Below the pieces are notes generated by a model. The model was not told where the DNA came from and did not search any database. It saw only the letters and a list, made by a program, of their open reading frames with translations. DNA of 64,000 bases from G965279355 sp965279355 (GTDB lineage Bacteria > Pseudomonadota > Alphaproteobacteria > CACIAM-22H2). How positions within the stretch are numbered: the first letter of the stretch is position 1; every line of letters begins with the position of its first letter. Positions 43,375 to 51,428 of the stretch are shown piece by piece. Made by a program: the position numbers and the translations under genes. The stretch covers positions 434,001 through 498,000 of the forward strand of contig OZ257155.1 of the NCBI GenBank assembly GCA_965279355.1. The letters run 5' to 3'.

Positions 43375-44454
43375 ATGGCTCGTCTCGAATTCGGTCTTTT
43401 CGACACGCTGTCGCGCGGCGCGACGAACCGTGACACAGCAGCTCTCTTCGACCACCACATCGGCATCGCAAAGATGGCCGAGAATCTGGGCTACGGATAT
43501 TACTTCTTCATCGAGCATCAGAACGCGTATTTTCAGGTCGTGTCGGCGCCGACCGTCTATCTTGGCGCCCTCGCCCGCGAAACGAAGAAGATCCATATCG
43601 GCGCGATGATCTTCCAGGTGCCGCTGCATCATCCGGTCCGCCTGGCGCAGGATACGGCGCTGGTCGACCAGCTCTCTCACGGACGACTCGAATTCGCGAT
43701 CGGGTACGGCACCCGCAATGGCGAGTTTGCGCCGTGGGGCATGAACTACGGCGAACGCCGGCCGATGGGCGTCGAGGCGATTGAGATCATGCTCAAGGCC
43801 TGGACGCAGAAAAAGTTCGATCACGACGGGAAGTACTGGCAGATCAAGGGCGCGACGCCGCAGCCCCAAGTCTACCAGAAGCCGCATCCGCGCGTGTGGA
43901 TGGGCGGGCACAGCCAGGAATCCTTCGACTACGCCGCCAAGAACAATTTCCATCTGGCGCAGAACATGGATGTCGAACGCCTGATCGCAGAGAAGTTCGA
44001 CTATTTCCGGCAGGCCTGGAAGAAGCAGAACCACCCGGGACCGATGCCCAAGACACTCTGCGTCCGCAACATTCACGTTGCCGAGACCGATGCGCTGGCC
44101 CGCGAGGAGGCCGAACAGTACATGCTCCGAGGGCTGATCGGGAAAGCCGGCGTACAGCGTGCGCTCAACCTGTCGCCGGAAGACGCCGCCAGCGCGTCAA
44201 CCGTCGAGATCTGTCGCGTTTATCTCGAAACGTCGAAGTCGTACGATTTCTGGCTGGATGAAGGCTTGGCGTTCATCGGCAGCCCGGAGACCGTGATGAA
44301 GCAGATACGCGCGCAGCAGAAGCGCTGCGGTTACGACATCCTGCTGCTGAACCATACTTTCGAGGACATGCCAGACGAGCTGATCACCAAGTCGATCCGC
44401 CTGTGCGGTGAGACGGTGCTGCGCGACTATAACCGCGAGGCGGTTCCGGCCTGA
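43375..44454 (+). CDS. LLM-class flavin-dependent oxidoreductase
   Basis: This 359-residue protein is a luciferase-like TIM-barrel monooxygenase that uses reduced flavin. It has MARLEFGLFDTL at the start, FFIEHQ near 48, the LAQDTALVDQLSHGRLEFAIGYG segment at 98-120 and KPHPRVWMGG near 170. It has an AGGAG ribosome site seven bases from the ATG. It closes the plus-strand operon that starts with the dienelactone hydrolase. A flavin reductase gene is not in the window. Probable job: hydroxylation or ring opening of the imported substrate. Confidence 0.85.
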   Translation: MARLEFGLFDTLSRGATNRDTAALFDHHIGIAKMAENLGYGYYFFIEHQNAYFQVVSAPTVYLGALARETKKIHIGAMIFQVPLHHPVRLAQDTALVDQLSHGRLEFAIGYGTRNGEFAPWGMNYGERRPMGVEAIEIMLKAWTQKKFDHDGKYWQIKGATPQPQVYQKPHPRVWMGGHSQESFDYAAKNNFHLAQNMDVERLIAEKFDYFRQAWKKQNHPGPMPKTLCVRNIHVAETDALAREEAEQYMLRGLIGKAGVQRALNLSPEDAASASTVEICRVYLETSKSYDFWLDEGLAFIGSPETVMKQIRAQQKRCGYDILLLNHTFEDMPDELITKSIRLCGETVLRDYNREAVPA

Positions 44455-44477
44455 ATTTCCCGCTTTCGATTGGCAGC

Positions 44478-44506
44478 CCGACGGGCGAGCGTAGCCTCAC
44501 CGTCGG
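44478..44506. terminator. Hairpin between convergent operons
   Basis: The arms CCGACGG (44478-44484) and CCGTCGG (44500-44506) pair perfectly, and an inner GAG/CTC pair extends the stem. It is located between the stop of the luciferase-like gene and the stop of the convergent binding protein gene. There is no long T run on either side, so it may work as a weak terminator or as an mRNA 3'-end stabiliser. Confidence 0.45.
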
Positions 44507-44515
44507 TATATCCGC

Positions 44516-45556
44516 TCAACGAGCCCCGATAACCTTTACGGCAGCTTCCGTGAAACCTTGGTCGACGTACCGGTTGAAATCGGGCACCGGCCCGCTCAAT
44601 GTGCCCTGCTGCCTGAAGAACTCGGCCTGGCGCTTCAGGTCGGCAATATTGACCTTGCCGTTCAAGTCTGTGGACTGGCGCGCATTCGCCCAGAGAGCCG
44701 GATCCTTGACCGACAAATGGGTCGTCAGAAGGGTAACGGCTTCCTCCCGGCCCTTGTTGAGGAAGAATGCATCGTAGTAATCGCGGGCGCCCAGCAGGAA
44801 GGCGGCCATGAAGCGGGTCCCGGCATCGCGGTTCTTCGCAAATTCAGGCGAGAACAGGACAACCGAAAGGATCGCTCCTGGATCGACCGCGCCGGCCGGC
44901 AACAGAATACGCGCAATATTGCGACTATCGGCTTGCGAAACGAGCGGTTCGATGACGAAAGCCGCGTCGATCGTTTTCGAACCCATCGCGGCCAACGCAT
45001 CGCTGAATCCGAGATTGCTGAAGCGCACATCCGCTTCTTTCAAACCGCCCATCGCCAATGTCCGCTCCCAGAGCAGATCGGGATACTGGCCGCGCACGGG
45101 CCCGGCGTTGATGGTGCGACCCTTCAGGTCAGCCGGTGTCTTCACGGTGCCGGTATCAACGAGGTCCGCTCGGACCATGATCGACACGGTACGATCCTCC
45201 TTGTCGCCGACATGGGCAAAGTCACTGACGATCCTGAGGTCAATTCCGCGGTTCATCGCATTGAAGAGCGCCGCGTTGGGTACGCCACTGGCGACCTGAA
45301 GCCGCTCCGTCGCCAGGGCCGCCGGGAACTCCTGGCCGGAATTGGCGGGCACTTGCTCGATCGTTATGCCGTTGCGCTCGAAATAACCGCGCCGATAGGC
45401 AAGTTCGAACGGCGCCTGATCCGGACGACCGACGACACCCATCTTGATTATAATCTTGTCGCCGGGCATTCCTTGCGCCTGTGCCGGCATCACCGGCAGC
45501 AAACCTAGGCACCCGACAAACAGGCTCAGGCCTAAAAAGTATTTTTTCGCGAGCAT
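44516..45556 (-). CDS. NMT1/THI5-like ABC substrate-binding protein, paralogue 2
   Basis: This 346-residue protein has a signal peptide ending MPAQAQ and the family marks IIIKMGVVGRPDQAPFELAYRRGYFER, LQVASGVPNAALFNAMNRGIDLRIV, LKGRTINAGP and FVIEPLVS. It is closer to paralogues 3 and 4 than to 1 (for example FAHVGD and the AFVIEPLV block). It is the last of nine minus-strand genes, 20 bases after the A-type cupin gene at 45577. By context it brings in the substrate of the cupin pair. Confidence 0.87.
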   Translation of the reverse strand: MLAKKYFLGLSLFVGCLGLLPVMPAQAQGMPGDKIIIKMGVVGRPDQAPFELAYRRGYFERNGITIEQVPANSGQEFPAALATERLQVASGVPNAALFNAMNRGIDLRIVSDFAHVGDKEDRTVSIMVRADLVDTGTVKTPADLKGRTINAGPVRGQYPDLLWERTLAMGGLKEADVRFSNLGFSDALAAMGSKTIDAAFVIEPLVSQADSRNIARILLPAGAVDPGAILSVVLFSPEFAKNRDAGTRFMAAFLLGARDYYDAFFLNKGREEAVTLLTTHLSVKDPALWANARQSTDLNGKVNIADLKRQAEFFRQQGTLSGPVPDFNRYVDQGFTEAAVKVIGAR

Positions 45557-45576
45557 CGTTTCCCCTTCTGGGCTTT

Positions 45577-46152
45577 TTACCAGTTCGCCCGCGCGGCTGC
45601 TTCTTTCGGCCGATCCTGTTTGGAATCGAACCCGTAACAGATTGGATGATGCCCACCGCAGGATTTGCAGGTTAGCCGGGCGGCGGTATCGTTAAAGACG
45701 CGCACCTGTTCAAGCAGAAATGGCCAAAACGCGACCAGACCATGCTGCGCCGTGTCGAACGCCTTGCGTTCCAGTTCGACCCCGCAGTGCGGGCAGAACC
45801 AGACAAGCTGGTCCTTGGCCACCTGCCGGCCGTTCGCGGCCATCAGCGTGTGATAGATGCCATCCGGCATTGCCGCCCGGATATAGATCGTATCCGCATC
45901 GGAGATGCGATACGGGGCGTAAAGGTGCTCGAACCGGAACGGCGTGCCTGCGCCGATCACCCGCATGAGGCGCGTCCGCAACGGCAAACGGACCCGCGCC
46001 TCGGGATGATGCTCGATCAGCTGGTACGGCGGTTCATCATGCGACTGCTTGCCGACCCAGATGCTGTAGCGGTTTGCCTGATTCCAGTCGCGATGCTCCG
46101 CGGCTTCGCCCAGCGGAAAGTCGTAGTAGATCGTCGGTTCGTGAAGCGTCAT
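45577..46152 (-). CDS. Cupin-rubredoxin protein, type A, copy 1 (3-hydroxyanthranilate dioxygenase-related)
   Basis: This 191-residue protein has a cupin-like core (about 60-115) and a rubredoxin-like metal site made of C120-P-H-C123 and C162-K-S-C165, as in bacterial 3-hydroxyanthranilate 3,4-dioxygenase. In the cupin motif the iron-binding His and Glu positions are Arg82 and Thr88 (YRISDADT), so it probably lacks the catalytic iron. It ends RPKEAAARANW, with Trp as the last residue. Eight bases separate it from the B-type gene upstream, and the order B then A is the same in all three copies. It may be a structural or regulatory subunit of a B-A complex. Confidence 0.7.
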   Translation of the reverse strand: MTLHEPTIYYDFPLGEAAEHRDWNQANRYSIWVGKQSHDEPPYQLIEHHPEARVRLPLRTRLMRVIGAGTPFRFEHLYAPYRISDADTIYIRAAMPDGIYHTLMAANGRQVAKDQLVWFCPHCGVELERKAFDTAQHGLVAFWPFLLEQVRVFNDTAARLTCKSCGGHHPICYGFDSKQDRPKEAAARANW

Positions 46153-46159
46153 GCGGCGC

Positions 46160-46798
46160 TCACCAGACCGCGCGTGCAGCGCGTTCTTCGGGCGTGTCCT
46201 TTGCCGTGTTCCAGCAATACGCCATCGGATTCAGGAATCCGCATTCCGGACAGGTTCGGTTCTCGGGGTCGCTGTTGTATTGGCGGACCGCGTTTTCCTC
46301 CGCTTTCCAGAAGCCCTGCAGGCCGAACTGACCGGATTTGTAATAGTACTCGTGATGCAGGGTCATGCATTTCTGGCAGTACCAGGCGAAGCTCTCTCCT
46401 TCGCGGCCCGTCGGCGTCTGCATGATGACAAGGTAGTGGCCGAGCACCTCACCGTCACGCGCCGGCAGGCCGAGATAGATCTCATCCATGTCGTTGATGT
46501 GCCAGAAGCCGAAACTGTGCTCGACCCGGTGCGGCGTGCCCGCCGTCGTGACGTGCATCTGCATCGGCTTGTGCACGACCGAGACAATGCCCTTCGGCCC
46601 CATCTCGAGTGCGCCGGAGATATTGCCTTTTCTGGGATCGACGATGCCGGTCGACGACACCTTTCTCCGGCGGATGCCGTAAATGTTCTGACCGACGGCG
46701 CGAAAGCCCGAAAATTTTGGCGCGAGCTTGTCTTCGAAGAAGTCCCAGTCGTCTATGATCGAATCGATGGATTCATCAATGGTGATTTCCTGAAACAT
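46160..46798 (-). CDS. Cupin-rubredoxin protein, type B, copy 1 (putative ring-cleavage dioxygenase subunit)
   Basis: This 212-residue protein starts at an ATG with a GGAGGA ribosome site. The N-terminal 75 residues are specific to type B (FQEITIDES, then GQNIYGIRRR and DPRKGNI). The cupin motif is GTPHRVEHSFGFWHINDMDE, with His90, His94, His100 and Glu106. The spacing His100-x5-Glu106 equals that of iron ligands His51 and Glu57 in 3-hydroxyanthranilate dioxygenase. The rubredoxin-like site is C141-x2-C144 with C183-x2-C186. It ends KDTPEERAARAVW. It is the likely catalytic partner of the A protein. A third fixed His ligand cannot be assigned with confidence. Confidence 0.72.
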   Translation of the reverse strand: MFQEITIDESIDSIIDDWDFFEDKLAPKFSGFRAVGQNIYGIRRRKVSSTGIVDPRKGNISGALEMGPKGIVSVVHKPMQMHVTTAGTPHRVEHSFGFWHINDMDEIYLGLPARDGEVLGHYLVIMQTPTGREGESFAWYCQKCMTLHHEYYYKSGQFGLQGFWKAEENAVRQYNSDPENRTCPECGFLNPMAYCWNTAKDTPEERAARAVW

Positions 46799-46825
46799 GC
46801 CGTCCTCCAGGTTCAAGTATTCCAT

Positions 46826-48124
46826 CTAGCTGCAGTACACGCCGACATCAGTCGGCCAGCCCGTAAACGGAACCGCGGGCGATACCACCATGCCGTGCGG
46901 CGCACGGCCCATGCGCTTGCCGCCGGAAGGCGTCACCCGCACCGTATCGCCCCAGTGGAAATTATGTCGGCGATCCGCGGCCCAGATCGTCGGCTTGACG
47001 ATATAGACGCCGTTCTCAGGCAGACCGACGCCCATGGCGCGTTCGGTCCCCTCATAGTCCGGCTTGGCATCCGCCGACGTCAGCAACAGGGGGCGATCGT
47101 CGCCGAGGCCGCGTCCATGTACGATCAGAGACGCACCAGCGCCCGCCATCGGACCGCTGCGTGTGCTAATGCTTTTACTGAGCTCGATCGTCTTGTCGAT
47201 CAGCTGCCGCACCGTTACGCCTGGTTTCAGGATGTCCAGCAGCGCCGGATAGATATCGCCATGCGCCTTCGACAGGTCCATCAGCAAGGGATCGCAATGA
47301 TTGACGGCGATCGGGCGGATCTGCTGCGCTCGATAGCCGATCACCGAGGCTTCGATTTCAGCGAGGATCACATCGCCCGGAACCAGCGGACGGCCAGTCG
47401 GGCGCGTCAGCGTGCGGACGGGAACCGGATCGGTTACCCAGTTGAAATGCACAGAAAGCTCGGATCCGCGCTGGAACACCGCGTTCATGGTTTCCGCCCA
47501 GACAACATAGTCTGGTACACCGGGTTGGGCGGCGCGCGTTTGCGCCTCGACCGCTTTTTCGACAATGTCGATCGAAGTCTGGAGGACCGCGATCTCTTCC
47601 TCGCTTTTGACCTCGCGGACCTCCTGCAGGAGGTCGCTGACATCGACAAACGTTGCGTGGGGCACCGCTTCGCGAAGCGCGGTGTAGGTGCCCTGCATGA
47701 TCGTGCCTTCCGGGCTGCGTGTGCCGCCGCCCAGGCCGCAGATGCCGATGCGTTCGCTAGTGATGCCGAGTTCGCGGAGCCGCTCACCCATGATACGGCC
47801 ATAACGCCGCTTCGCCTCACGGACGTCGCTCACCCAGTCCTGAATTGCTGGCCCCCACCGCTCGGCGGCCGTTGTCGCAACAGCGGTCACCTCGCCTTCG
47901 AGCGGAAACACGACCGAAATCGAACAATCGGCGCCCCCGCCGCAATGCGACAGGTAACGTGCGTCGGCCTGCCAGTCCGTCGAGTTTCCAGGGTTCTGCG
48001 GCGCGACAATGACCGCGATGTTGTCGCGTCGCATAGCCGCGCGGACAAGGCGCCAGCGGCGATCCCGCTCCGCCCTGGAAAAGCGGCGATAGACCTGAAC
48101 AGTGGAAGAGGCCGCGGGGGACAT
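46826..48124 (-). CDS. Creatinase/M24-fold protein without peptidase metal ligands, paralogue 3
   Basis: This 432-residue protein is the most distant of the three M24-fold paralogues. Its N-terminal domain has IAVIVAPQNPGNSTDWQADARYL; the C-terminal domain has the same losses as the other two: YRAQQI instead of the Asp site, IVKPTI instead of the first Glu and HWGDTVRVT instead of the last Glu, while the VHGRG histidine is kept. A creatinase-like metal-free hydrolase is probable. It lies four bases after paralogue 2 and 27 bases before the type B cupin gene, all in one operon. Confidence 0.78.
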   Translation of the reverse strand: MSPAASSTVQVYRRFSRAERDRRWRLVRAAMRRDNIAVIVAPQNPGNSTDWQADARYLSHCGGGADCSISVVFPLEGEVTAVATTAAERWGPAIQDWVSDVREAKRRYGRIMGERLRELGITSERIGICGLGGGTRSPEGTIMQGTYTALREAVPHATFVDVSDLLQEVREVKSEEEIAVLQTSIDIVEKAVEAQTRAAQPGVPDYVVWAETMNAVFQRGSELSVHFNWVTDPVPVRTLTRPTGRPLVPGDVILAEIEASVIGYRAQQIRPIAVNHCDPLLMDLSKAHGDIYPALLDILKPGVTVRQLIDKTIELSKSISTRSGPMAGAGASLIVHGRGLGDDRPLLLTSADAKPDYEGTERAMGVGLPENGVYIVKPTIWAADRRHNFHWGDTVRVTPSGGKRMGRAPHGMVVSPAVPFTGWPTDVGVYCS

Positions 48125-48128
48125 TTAT

Positions 48129-49373
48129 TCAGTCCTGGACCAGAAATTCTTGCGCGCGGGTGCCGAGGCGGATCGTCTCAGTCTTTGTGACGGCGACGGT
48201 TTCGCCCCATTTGCAGTAGTCGCCGCTGCCGTCAACGATGACCGAAGGCTTCAGCGCAAACGAGCAGCCCTCGGCGATGACCATATCGAGGACGTGATCG
48301 GGCTCCGGTCGCGCCGCGACAAGCAACGGGCCATCGTCGCCGGTGCCGCGGCCATGCAGGCCAAGGCCCGTCTTGGCGCGGCCGTTCATGCCGGAAATGG
48401 TGGCGGCGGCGATCAGTTCCCGCATCGTTACGCCCGGCTTCATCTTCTCCTTGGTGCGCTCAAACGCCTCAACGTTCAACTTGAACGCGTCTTTCAGATC
48501 CTGAGGCGCCGGCCCCATGATGGCGGTCGCGTCGATCTGAGCGATATGGCCGCCCCAACGGCCTTCGATCTCCAAATTCAGCACATCGCCCTTCTGCAAG
48601 GTACGGAACGATGGCTGTTCCAGCCGGTGGTAGGGCTTGCCGAGCGGCCCGCTGGCCCAGCCGAACATCGGCGTGAAGCTGCCATCCGCGTCGGCATTGG
48701 CAAACAACATCTGGGCAAAGACATGGCGCTCCCGCACACCGGCGCGGGCATGCTTGCGCACAGCCTCCAGCGTGAGTTCGGCGACCTTGGTGCCTTTGCG
48801 CAGGAACTCAATCTCCTCCGCACTCTTAGTCCAGCGCGCTTCACCAAGCACTTTGGTAGCGCTGACGAACTTCGCCTTGGGAAAGTTGCGCTTGAGGATC
48901 TCGACGGACTGCCAGTTCACCTCGCCCTCGTCGGTGCGCATGTGGATATAGGCATCCGCGTCGAGGCCGCTGATGGCGATCGTACCCGCTGCGTAGTGCT
49001 TATTCTCGTTTAACCATGCGGAGATCGTCGCGCCGCCGCTCCCGCGCCGCGCGGACCGGATATCGCCGAACCAGTTGGATGATGGCCACACGCCGCCGCG
49101 CGAGTGCCAAGCGGTGACGTTGCCTTCGATCGGGAATGCAACCGTGCTCTCGTCGCTGTTTTCACCAAGCTGCGTGAGGTAGCGATGATCGGCCGCGCCT
49201 CGGTCGTGACTGTTCGTGCAAGGCAAGCAGACGATGAGATCTACTTTCTCCCGCTTCATGATCGTCCGCACCTTCGCCCAGCGCAAATCGCGCTCTGAGA
49301 GTGAGAAAACGGCGTTTGTCCAGTCGGGCTTCCACGGATTCGTATCGTTCGACATAAGCTGCGTGCTTTCCAT
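48129..49373 (-). CDS. Creatinase/M24-fold protein without peptidase metal ligands, paralogue 2
   Basis: This 414-residue protein closely follows the gene at 42106 (DWTNAVFSLSERD-RWAKVR, CLPCTN-HDRG, YLTQLGENSD, RGGVWPSSNW). The M24 metal positions are altered in the same way: HIAQID, ALKPSV and KWGETVAVT, with the LHGRG histidine kept. Comparison of the N-termini suggests that translation may begin at the Met at 49355 and not at 49373. A long hairpin lies between it and the upstream binding-protein gene. Likely a cytoplasmic hydrolase of a C-N or similar bond; substrate unknown. Confidence 0.8.
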   Translation of the reverse strand: MESTQLMSNDTNPWKPDWTNAVFSLSERDLRWAKVRTIMKREKVDLIVCLPCTNSHDRGAADHRYLTQLGENSDESTVAFPIEGNVTAWHSRGGVWPSSNWFGDIRSARRGSGGATISAWLNENKHYAAGTIAISGLDADAYIHMRTDEGEVNWQSVEILKRNFPKAKFVSATKVLGEARWTKSAEEIEFLRKGTKVAELTLEAVRKHARAGVRERHVFAQMLFANADADGSFTPMFGWASGPLGKPYHRLEQPSFRTLQKGDVLNLEIEGRWGGHIAQIDATAIMGPAPQDLKDAFKLNVEAFERTKEKMKPGVTMRELIAAATISGMNGRAKTGLGLHGRGTGDDGPLLVAARPEPDHVLDMVIAEGCSFALKPSVIVDGSGDYCKWGETVAVTKTETIRLGTRAQEFLVQD

Positions 49374-49384
49374 TGTGAGACGAA

Positions 49385-49423
49385 ATCGCCGCGGCCGTGC
49401 CTCGTAGGCTCGACTGCGGCGAT
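49385..49423 (-). promoter_or_regulatory. Long intercistronic stem-loop
   Basis: The 39 bases fold into one symmetric hairpin: ATCGCCGC pairs with GCGGCGAT at the base; above a 3x3 internal loop come CG/CG, a 1x1 T-T mismatch, GCCT/AGGC and a three-base loop. It sits between the binding-protein gene (upstream in transcription) and the M24-fold gene. Such a structure commonly protects the 3' end of a highly expressed binding-protein message and lowers expression of the genes behind it. There is no T run, so it is not a standard terminator. Confidence 0.6.
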
Positions 49424-49438
49424 CTTGCGTTGAGTGAC

Positions 49439-50470
49439 CTAGCGACGGCCGATCAGCTTGATGGCACCTTCGGCGAATTTGGTGTCGATATGTTTGTCGA
49501 TGTCGGGGATTGGGCCCGTGATATCGCCGTTGGCCTGATAGACTGCCGCCTGTCGCTTCAGGTCCGCGACATTAAAAATGCCATTGGGATCGGTGTGCTG
49601 CGGGCTCGCCGCCTTCCACACTTCGGGATCCTTCACCGGCAGGTGCGCGGTCAGAACGGCAATCGTTTCATCCTGGTTCTTCTTGTGAAAGAAAGCATCC
49701 TGGTAATCCCGTACGCCACGCAGGAACGCCGCTACGAACTTGGTTGCCGCATCGGTCTGCTTGGCGAACTCCGATGAGAAGAAGATGACGGACAGCACTG
49801 CGCCCGGATCGACCGCGCCAGTCCTTACCAGGACCCGCGTAATGTTCTGTTTGTCGCCCATAGTGACCAAAGGCTCCACCATGAAGGCGGCATCTATGTT
49901 CTTTGTGCCCATCGCCGAAAGCGAATCGGCGAAGGTGAGGTGCGTCCGCCGGACATCCTCCATCGTCATGCCGTTTTGCTTGAATAGCTTGTCCATCAGC
50001 ACGTCGGGATACTGTGCGCGTCCCGGTCCGAGATTGAGCGACCGGCCCTTCAGGTCGCGAATGGATTTTACCGCACCCGAATCGAAGAGATCGGCGCGCA
50101 CGACTATGGACACGGTCCCATCATTGACACCGTCGCCGACGTGGGCGAAATCAGCGACAAGGCGAAGATCAACTCCGCGGTTCATTGCATTAAAGAGACC
50201 GGCATTCGGCGAACCGCTTGCCACCTGCAGCTGGTTGGTGCCGACCGAGGCGATAAAGTCCATGCCGATATTGGCCTGGACCGTCTGCACATCCAGCCCG
50301 TACTCGCTGAAATAGCCCCGCCGCAGCGCCAGCTCCAGAGCGGCCTGGTCCGGCCGGCCGGATACGCCGAGCTTCACCACGGTTCTCTGGCCGGTGGTTT
50401 GCGCGTCGGCCTGCCCGCAGAATAACAGAGAGCCGACGGTCAAACCGACGGCAATTAATTTCAGAATCAT
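49439..50470 (-). CDS. NMT1/THI5-like ABC substrate-binding protein, paralogue 3
   Basis: This 343-residue protein has a GGGAGG ribosome site and a signal peptide ending GQADAQ. Family marks: VVKLGVSGRPDQAALELALRRGYF, LQVASGSPNAGLFNAMNRGVDLRLV, LKGRSLNLGPGRAQYPD and FMVEPLV. It is closest to paralogue 4 at 60255 (VKLGVSGRPDQAFLELALRRGYF). It lies 46 bases after the Rieske ferredoxin gene and ahead of the intercistronic hairpin. It should deliver the ligand to a shared transporter. Confidence 0.87.
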   Translation of the reverse strand: MILKLIAVGLTVGSLLFCGQADAQTTGQRTVVKLGVSGRPDQAALELALRRGYFSEYGLDVQTVQANIGMDFIASVGTNQLQVASGSPNAGLFNAMNRGVDLRLVADFAHVGDGVNDGTVSIVVRADLFDSGAVKSIRDLKGRSLNLGPGRAQYPDVLMDKLFKQNGMTMEDVRRTHLTFADSLSAMGTKNIDAAFMVEPLVTMGDKQNITRVLVRTGAVDPGAVLSVIFFSSEFAKQTDAATKFVAAFLRGVRDYQDAFFHKKNQDETIAVLTAHLPVKDPEVWKAASPQHTDPNGIFNVADLKRQAAVYQANGDITGPIPDIDKHIDTKFAEGAIKLIGRR

Positions 50471-50516
50471 GGTTTCCTCCCGATCTTTCTTTGGTTGATT
50501 GTTTTGCTTTACAACG

Positions 50517-50828
50517 TCAGGGCATGCTTACGAGGACGTCTCCGTTCTCCAGGCTTACTGGAAACATGCCGACCTTAAGCTCAGGGTTAGTTACGCTAGC
50601 GCCGGTTTCCAGACTGAAGCGGTAGCGGTGCCAGGGGCAGATAATCTCGTTGCGCGTCGTACTGCACTTGCCGTCACTGAGATAGGCGCCCATATGCGGA
50701 CAACGGTCGATAACCGCATAAACTCTATCTGCGGAGCGCACGAGGACGATCGGCCTATTGGCAATCGTGATTTTTCGGATGCTGCCATCCTGCAACTCGT
50801 CGAGACGACAGGCTTTTACTTGCGGCAT
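50517..50828 (-). CDS. Rieske [2Fe-2S] ferredoxin, copy 1
   Basis: This 103-residue protein has a complete Rieske site: C-P-H in DRCPHMGAYL and C-P-W-H in IICPWHRYRF, with 17 residues between. The short size without catalytic domain marks a stand-alone ferredoxin of the NirD/BphF type. The ATG at 50828 starts just after the stop of the A-type cupin gene, so it belongs to that module; a longer frame from 50888 overlaps it and is not needed. It may pass electrons to a dioxygenase or keep the cupin iron reduced. Confidence 0.85.
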   Translation of the reverse strand: MPQVKACRLDELQDGSIRKITIANRPIVLVRSADRVYAVIDRCPHMGAYLSDGKCSTTRNEIICPWHRYRFSLETGASVTNPELKVGMFPVSLENGDVLVSMP

Positions 50829-50835
50829 TTTAATT

Positions 50836-51414
50836 TTACCACTCTGTGCGTGCGCCGGCTTCGGCCGGCGTGTCTGATTTCCGGTCAAAGCCGTAGCAGA
50901 CCGGATGTTTATGGCCGCAGGACGGGCAAAGCTGCTTGTCCGGCGTTGCGTTGAAAATTCGAACTTGACCTAGGAGGAACGGCCAGAAATTCAACAAGCC
51001 TTCGCGGGCTGTGTCGAAGGAGGCGCGGACCATCTCCTGGCCGCAATTCGGGCAGAGCCAGACGACGTGATCCTGGCGGACTGTTCTGCTCTGCGCCGAC
51101 ATCATTGAGTGATAGGTGCCGTGCTCCAACTCTGCGCGCAGATAGATCATGTCGGCGTCGGAGACGCGCCACGGCGCAAACAGATGCGCAATGCGATACA
51201 TCATTCCGCCCGGAATTACGTGCATTATTCGGGACTTCATCGGCAGGCGATAGAGTCCGCCCTCACGGATCTCGTGCACCTGATAAGGAGTGCCGGTTGT
51301 GCCTCTCGGCTGCAGTTCCACCCAGACGCCATATTTACCCGCGTCTTTCCAACCGCCGGTCGCCGCCGCCTCGTCCAGAGAGAAGTCGTAGTTGAGGATT
51401 GGTTTGTGTTGCAC
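50836..51414 (-). CDS. Cupin-rubredoxin protein, type A, copy 2
   Basis: This 192-residue protein is a close relative of the copy at 45577 (YDFSLDEAA, FAPWRVSDAD, GTYHSMM, the LWFW-like NFWPFLLGQVRIFN stretch). The rubredoxin-like site is CPNC with CPSC. In the cupin motif the His position is Arg83 and the Glu position Met89, so the iron site is lost as in the other A proteins. It ends DTPAEAGARTEW. It lies 14 bases after the type B gene and seven bases before the Rieske start. Confidence 0.7.
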   Translation of the reverse strand: MQHKPILNYDFSLDEAAATGGWKDAGKYGVWVELQPRGTTGTPYQVHEIREGGLYRLPMKSRIMHVIPGGMMYRIAHLFAPWRVSDADMIYLRAELEHGTYHSMMSAQSRTVRQDHVVWLCPNCGQEMVRASFDTAREGLLNFWPFLLGQVRIFNATPDKQLCPSCGHKHPVCYGFDRKSDTPAEAGARTEW

Positions 51415-51428
51415 GGATGTAATCCGGG

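Noticed and set aside
46151..48190. Plus-strand frame of 679 codons over the B1 and M24-3 genes
   Set aside because: Shadow of two genes with clear homology on the minus strand.
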